Shown here piece by piece: positions 6,028 through 7,456 of a stretch of DNA of 7,456 nucleotides. The first letter of the stretch is position 1; every line of letters starts with the position of its first letter. The position numbers and the translations under genes are program-made. Under the pieces are notes generated by a model. The model made no database searches, had not been told where the DNA came from, and saw only the letters and a program-made list of their open reading frames with translations. The stretch spans positions 1-7,456 of the forward strand of contig CAYNTG010000102.1 of NCBI GenBank assembly GCA_964400105.1, in the 5' to 3' direction. The stretch is from CAYNTG01 sp964400105. Lineage in GTDB: Bacteria; UBP14; UBA6098.

Positions 6028-6516
6028 ATGAAAAGACTATTTACCATACTTATTCTCGTCCTCGCCGCCGGTTTGGTATTCGCCGACGAACCGGAGTCGG
6101 AAAAGGATTCACTAAAAAGCATCGAAGTCGTGCGGGACGAATCGACCGGCGCTATGACCGTCGGCGCGAAGAAGTCTGTCGAGGAGACAAGCTCTTCTCA
6201 TGGAATTTCTTCCGAATCGCGAGAAGATAAATTCGATGTCGGCGGTTTTCTACGGGAACTTTTCGATGCCGCATCCGTGGCAGCACCCGAAGCGGATATC
6301 GAAATCGAAAATGACTATAGGGAAAGTGTTCACAGCGCGACTCCGGCTTCTGGAAAATCGGCTAAAGAATCCGCGCCATCGATCGATAGGCCCGTAGCAA
6401 GAACCCTTTCCAGCAAGCGAACGAAAAGCTATGACACATTCCGGGACGATAACGATAACGGCATCGACGACCGCCTCGAAGAGGTAAATACGGTTTCCAC
6501 AAAACGTAATAAGTAA
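6028..6516 (+). CDS. Small secreted protein with C-terminal calcium-loop-like motif, unknown function
   Basis: This 162-residue protein is not recognised as a known family. Residues 1-19 are a signal peptide (MKRLFTILILVLAAGLVFA, cleaved before DEPES). The mature part is highly charged, Ser/Glu/Lys-rich and mostly low complexity, suggesting disorder. A short possible amphipathic helix, FDVGGFLRELFDAASVAA, spans residues 69-86. Near the end, residues 140-151 (DDNDNGIDDRLE) resemble the acidic calcium loop of thrombospondin type 3 or single dockerin repeats. Only one copy is present, so it is not a full dockerin. The ATG at 6028 starts the signal peptide and lacks a clear ribosome-binding site, which fits the leaderless promoter just upstream. 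Read-through from the sigma-54 unit is also possible because no terminator separates it from the gene ending at 5987. A terminator follows 14 bases after its stop codon. Confidence 0.8.
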   Translation: MKRLFTILILVLAAGLVFADEPESEKDSLKSIEVVRDESTGAMTVGAKKSVEETSSSHGISSESREDKFDVGGFLRELFDAASVAAPEADIEIENDYRESVHSATPASGKSAKESAPSIDRPVARTLSSKRTKSYDTFRDDNDNGIDDRLEEVNTVSTKRNK

Positions 6517-6529
6517 TAAACTGCAATCC

Positions 6530-6559
6530 AAAGCCTCGCTTTTTCAGGCGGGGCTTTTT
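6530..6559 (+). terminator. Rho-independent terminator abutting rsmE
   Basis: AAAGCCTCGC (6530-6539) pairs with GCGGGGCTTT (6548-6557) over ten base pairs with one T-G wobble. It has an eight-base loop and a run of five T (6555-6559). It lies 14 bases after the stop codon of the small secreted protein. Unusually, it ends only five bases before the ATG of rsmE. On the minus strand the T-run is only three bases, so it is directional. Confidence 0.85.
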
Positions 6560-6564
6560 AAATT

Positions 6565-7293
6565 ATGAAATTCGTATCCACAAGTTTTTATCTTTCCCCA
6601 AAGAATCTCAGACGCGGGATTGCGAAATTTTCGGAGGATGAAAGCAACCATATCGTGCGGGTAATGCGTGCATCGGTCGGGGATGAGGTTCGCGCCGTGG
6701 ATGGGATTGGCCATGCATATAAAATTTGCATCACGCGAACCGACCCGGCCCATGCGCGCGGCGAGATAATCGAGAGCATCGAGCCGGCACCGGAGCCGAA
6801 TATCCGGTTTGCTTTAGGGATCGGAACCATTCTCCCGAAACGCCTCGAAGCCGCATGGGACACATGCGTGCAGCTCGGCATCTCGAAGCTCATTCCTATC
6901 GAAACGGCATATTCAAACAGGCCTATTCGCAATGACAGCAAGCATATCGAACGCCTCGCTGCCGTCGGTTGCCGTGCGATGTTGCAATGCGGGCGCGCAG
7001 TTTTGCCGGTTGTCGAGACCCCGATAAAGCTGCATAAATTGCTCGAAGAGGATCACGGCGTCGTCCTTTTCGGCGATTCGGAGGGATTGCCGAATCCGCC
7101 ATCGGAGAGACCGAAGCTCGGCGAGGAGGTGCTTCTTCTTATCGGCCCGGAGGGCGGGTTTTCATCGGAGGAGAACCGCTTTATTGCGGAGGCCGGAGGA
7201 ATCGGGATTTCCCTCGGGCCGAGGAGGCTTCGCACGGAAACTGCGGCAATAACGATGAGCGTTGTTGCCCTTCGATGGACCGGCGATATCTGA
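6565..7293 (+). CDS. rsmE: 16S rRNA (uracil1498-N3)-methyltransferase RsmE
   Basis: RsmE methylates N3 of U1498 in 16S rRNA of the 30S subunit, using S-adenosylmethionine. The 242-residue length is typical. Residues 1-72 correspond to the PUA-like RNA-binding domain (DESNHIVRVMRASVGDEV at 25-42). The rest is the SPOUT (trefoil-knot) domain with both diagnostic motifs: IGPEGGFSSEE (193-203) and SLGPRRLRTETAA (216-228), which form the cofactor-binding knot. The LEAAWDTCVQLGISKLIPI segment (94-112) corresponds to the usual QKxTELGVxxIxP region but lacks its lysine and glutamate. The RAMLQCGRAVLPVV segment (137-150) keeps the usual Q and R. The start at 6565 gives the expected N-terminus, yet no free ribosome-binding site is visible: the only purine-rich match (GGCGGGG, 6547-6553) lies in the terminator hairpin. 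A weak promoter candidate is TTTCCA-N17-TAAACT (6494-6522). Confidence 0.95.
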   Translation: MKFVSTSFYLSPKNLRRGIAKFSEDESNHIVRVMRASVGDEVRAVDGIGHAYKICITRTDPAHARGEIIESIEPAPEPNIRFALGIGTILPKRLEAAWDTCVQLGISKLIPIETAYSNRPIRNDSKHIERLAAVGCRAMLQCGRAVLPVVETPIKLHKLLEEDHGVVLFGDSEGLPNPPSERPKLGEEVLLLIGPEGGFSSEENRFIAEAGGIGISLGPRRLRTETAAITMSVVALRWTGDI

Positions 7294-7310
7294 CAATCGA
7301 CCAGGCATTT

Positions 7311-7348
7311 GCAGGGAACGGTTTTGTTGAGCGAAGCGAAATCCCTGC
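7311..7348. repeat. Inverted repeat with GAGCGAAGCGAA core, possible dispersed element
   Basis: GCAGGGA (7311-7317) and TCCCTGC (7342-7348) are exact inverted arms around 24 bases that contain TTGAGCGAAGCGAA (7326-7339). That core resembles the TGAGCGAAGCGAA sequence I know as a widespread short intergenic repeat in environmental bacterial genomes, whose spurious translation reads SERSEE. It lies 18 bases past the rsmE stop. There is no T-run after the second arm, so it is not a standard intrinsic terminator. Family membership is recalled, not searched. Confidence 0.4.
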
Positions 7349-7380
7349 TTGCGCCGTCGGCACATAGACCTTCCGCCGGA

Positions 7381-7456
7381 ATGCAACAAGCCTCAACCGC
7401 GCCGTCGCCTGTTAGACGATTGAAAGCGGATCGTCCCGTAGATACATCTTCGGTTG
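7381..7456 (+). CDS. Uncertain partial open frame at the right edge
   Basis: From an ATG at 7381 the frame stays open to the end of the window (MQQASTAPSPVRRLKADRPV and further). The frame is also open back to the rsmE stop. There is no clear ribosome-binding site and no recognisable domain. It could be the start of a real gene continuing outside the window or chance in a GC-balanced stretch. Confidence 0.2.
   Translation, partial: MQQASTAPSPVRRLKADRPVDTSSV

Noticed and set aside
7162..7396. Minus-strand open frames of 75 and 71 codons at the right edge
   Set aside because: They overlap the 3' end of rsmE and the inverted repeat. Their translations look like those of non-coding repeats rather than a protein.
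1..7456. tRNA, rRNA, CRISPR, insertion sequence or integrase
   Set aside because: I found no cloverleaf, no regularly spaced repeats, and no transposase or recombinase motifs on either strand.

Overview
The window looks like a piece of chromosome from a Gram-negative, probably uncultivated bacterium of the FCB group or an affiliated candidate phylum (Cloacimonadota, WOR-3, Marinimicrobia or Zixibacteria-like). This rests on a large exported protein with a type IX secretion (Por secretion) C-terminal tail, the GWNLVG-type repeats and FN3-containing lipoprotein style common in those lineages, and a near-consensus sigma-54 promoter. No taxonomic marker allows a firmer placement.

Layout: the left edge (1-117) holds a leftward sigma-70-like promoter for something outside the window. 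A strong hairpin terminator (133-165) closes a leftward 1219-residue gene (190-3849) for a secreted multidomain protein: signal peptide, VWA domain, Ig-like region, cohesin-like domain, two GWNLVG repeats and a T9SS tail. A 283-bp divergent intergenic region (3850-4132) carries the leader and possible promoter of that gene. It also carries, in the other direction, dyad-symmetric sites followed by a well-formed sigma-54 (-24/-12) promoter.

That promoter reads into three rightward genes for exported proteins of unknown function: an FN3 lipoprotein (4133-5014), a protein whose N-terminal half is extraordinarily rich in Trp, Tyr and Cys (5016-5987, one base after the previous stop), and a small secreted protein ending in a calcium-loop-like motif (6028-6516). 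The third gene has its own promoter, TTGACA-N17-TATATT, placed so close to the ATG that its mRNA would be leaderless. A terminator (6530-6559) closes the group. The start codon of rsmE (16S rRNA m3U1498 methyltransferase, 6565-7293) follows only five bases later. The right edge (7294-7456) contains an inverted repeat resembling a dispersed repeat and an uncertain open frame running off the window.

The part most likely to be undescribed is the 3984-6560 unit: a sigma-54-controlled cluster of three exported proteins, two of them with unusual Cys/aromatic-rich segments. It lies divergent to a T9SS cargo protein with VWA and cohesin-like domains, so the locus appears devoted to the cell exterior. 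The joint function is inference; no enzyme is recognisable in it.
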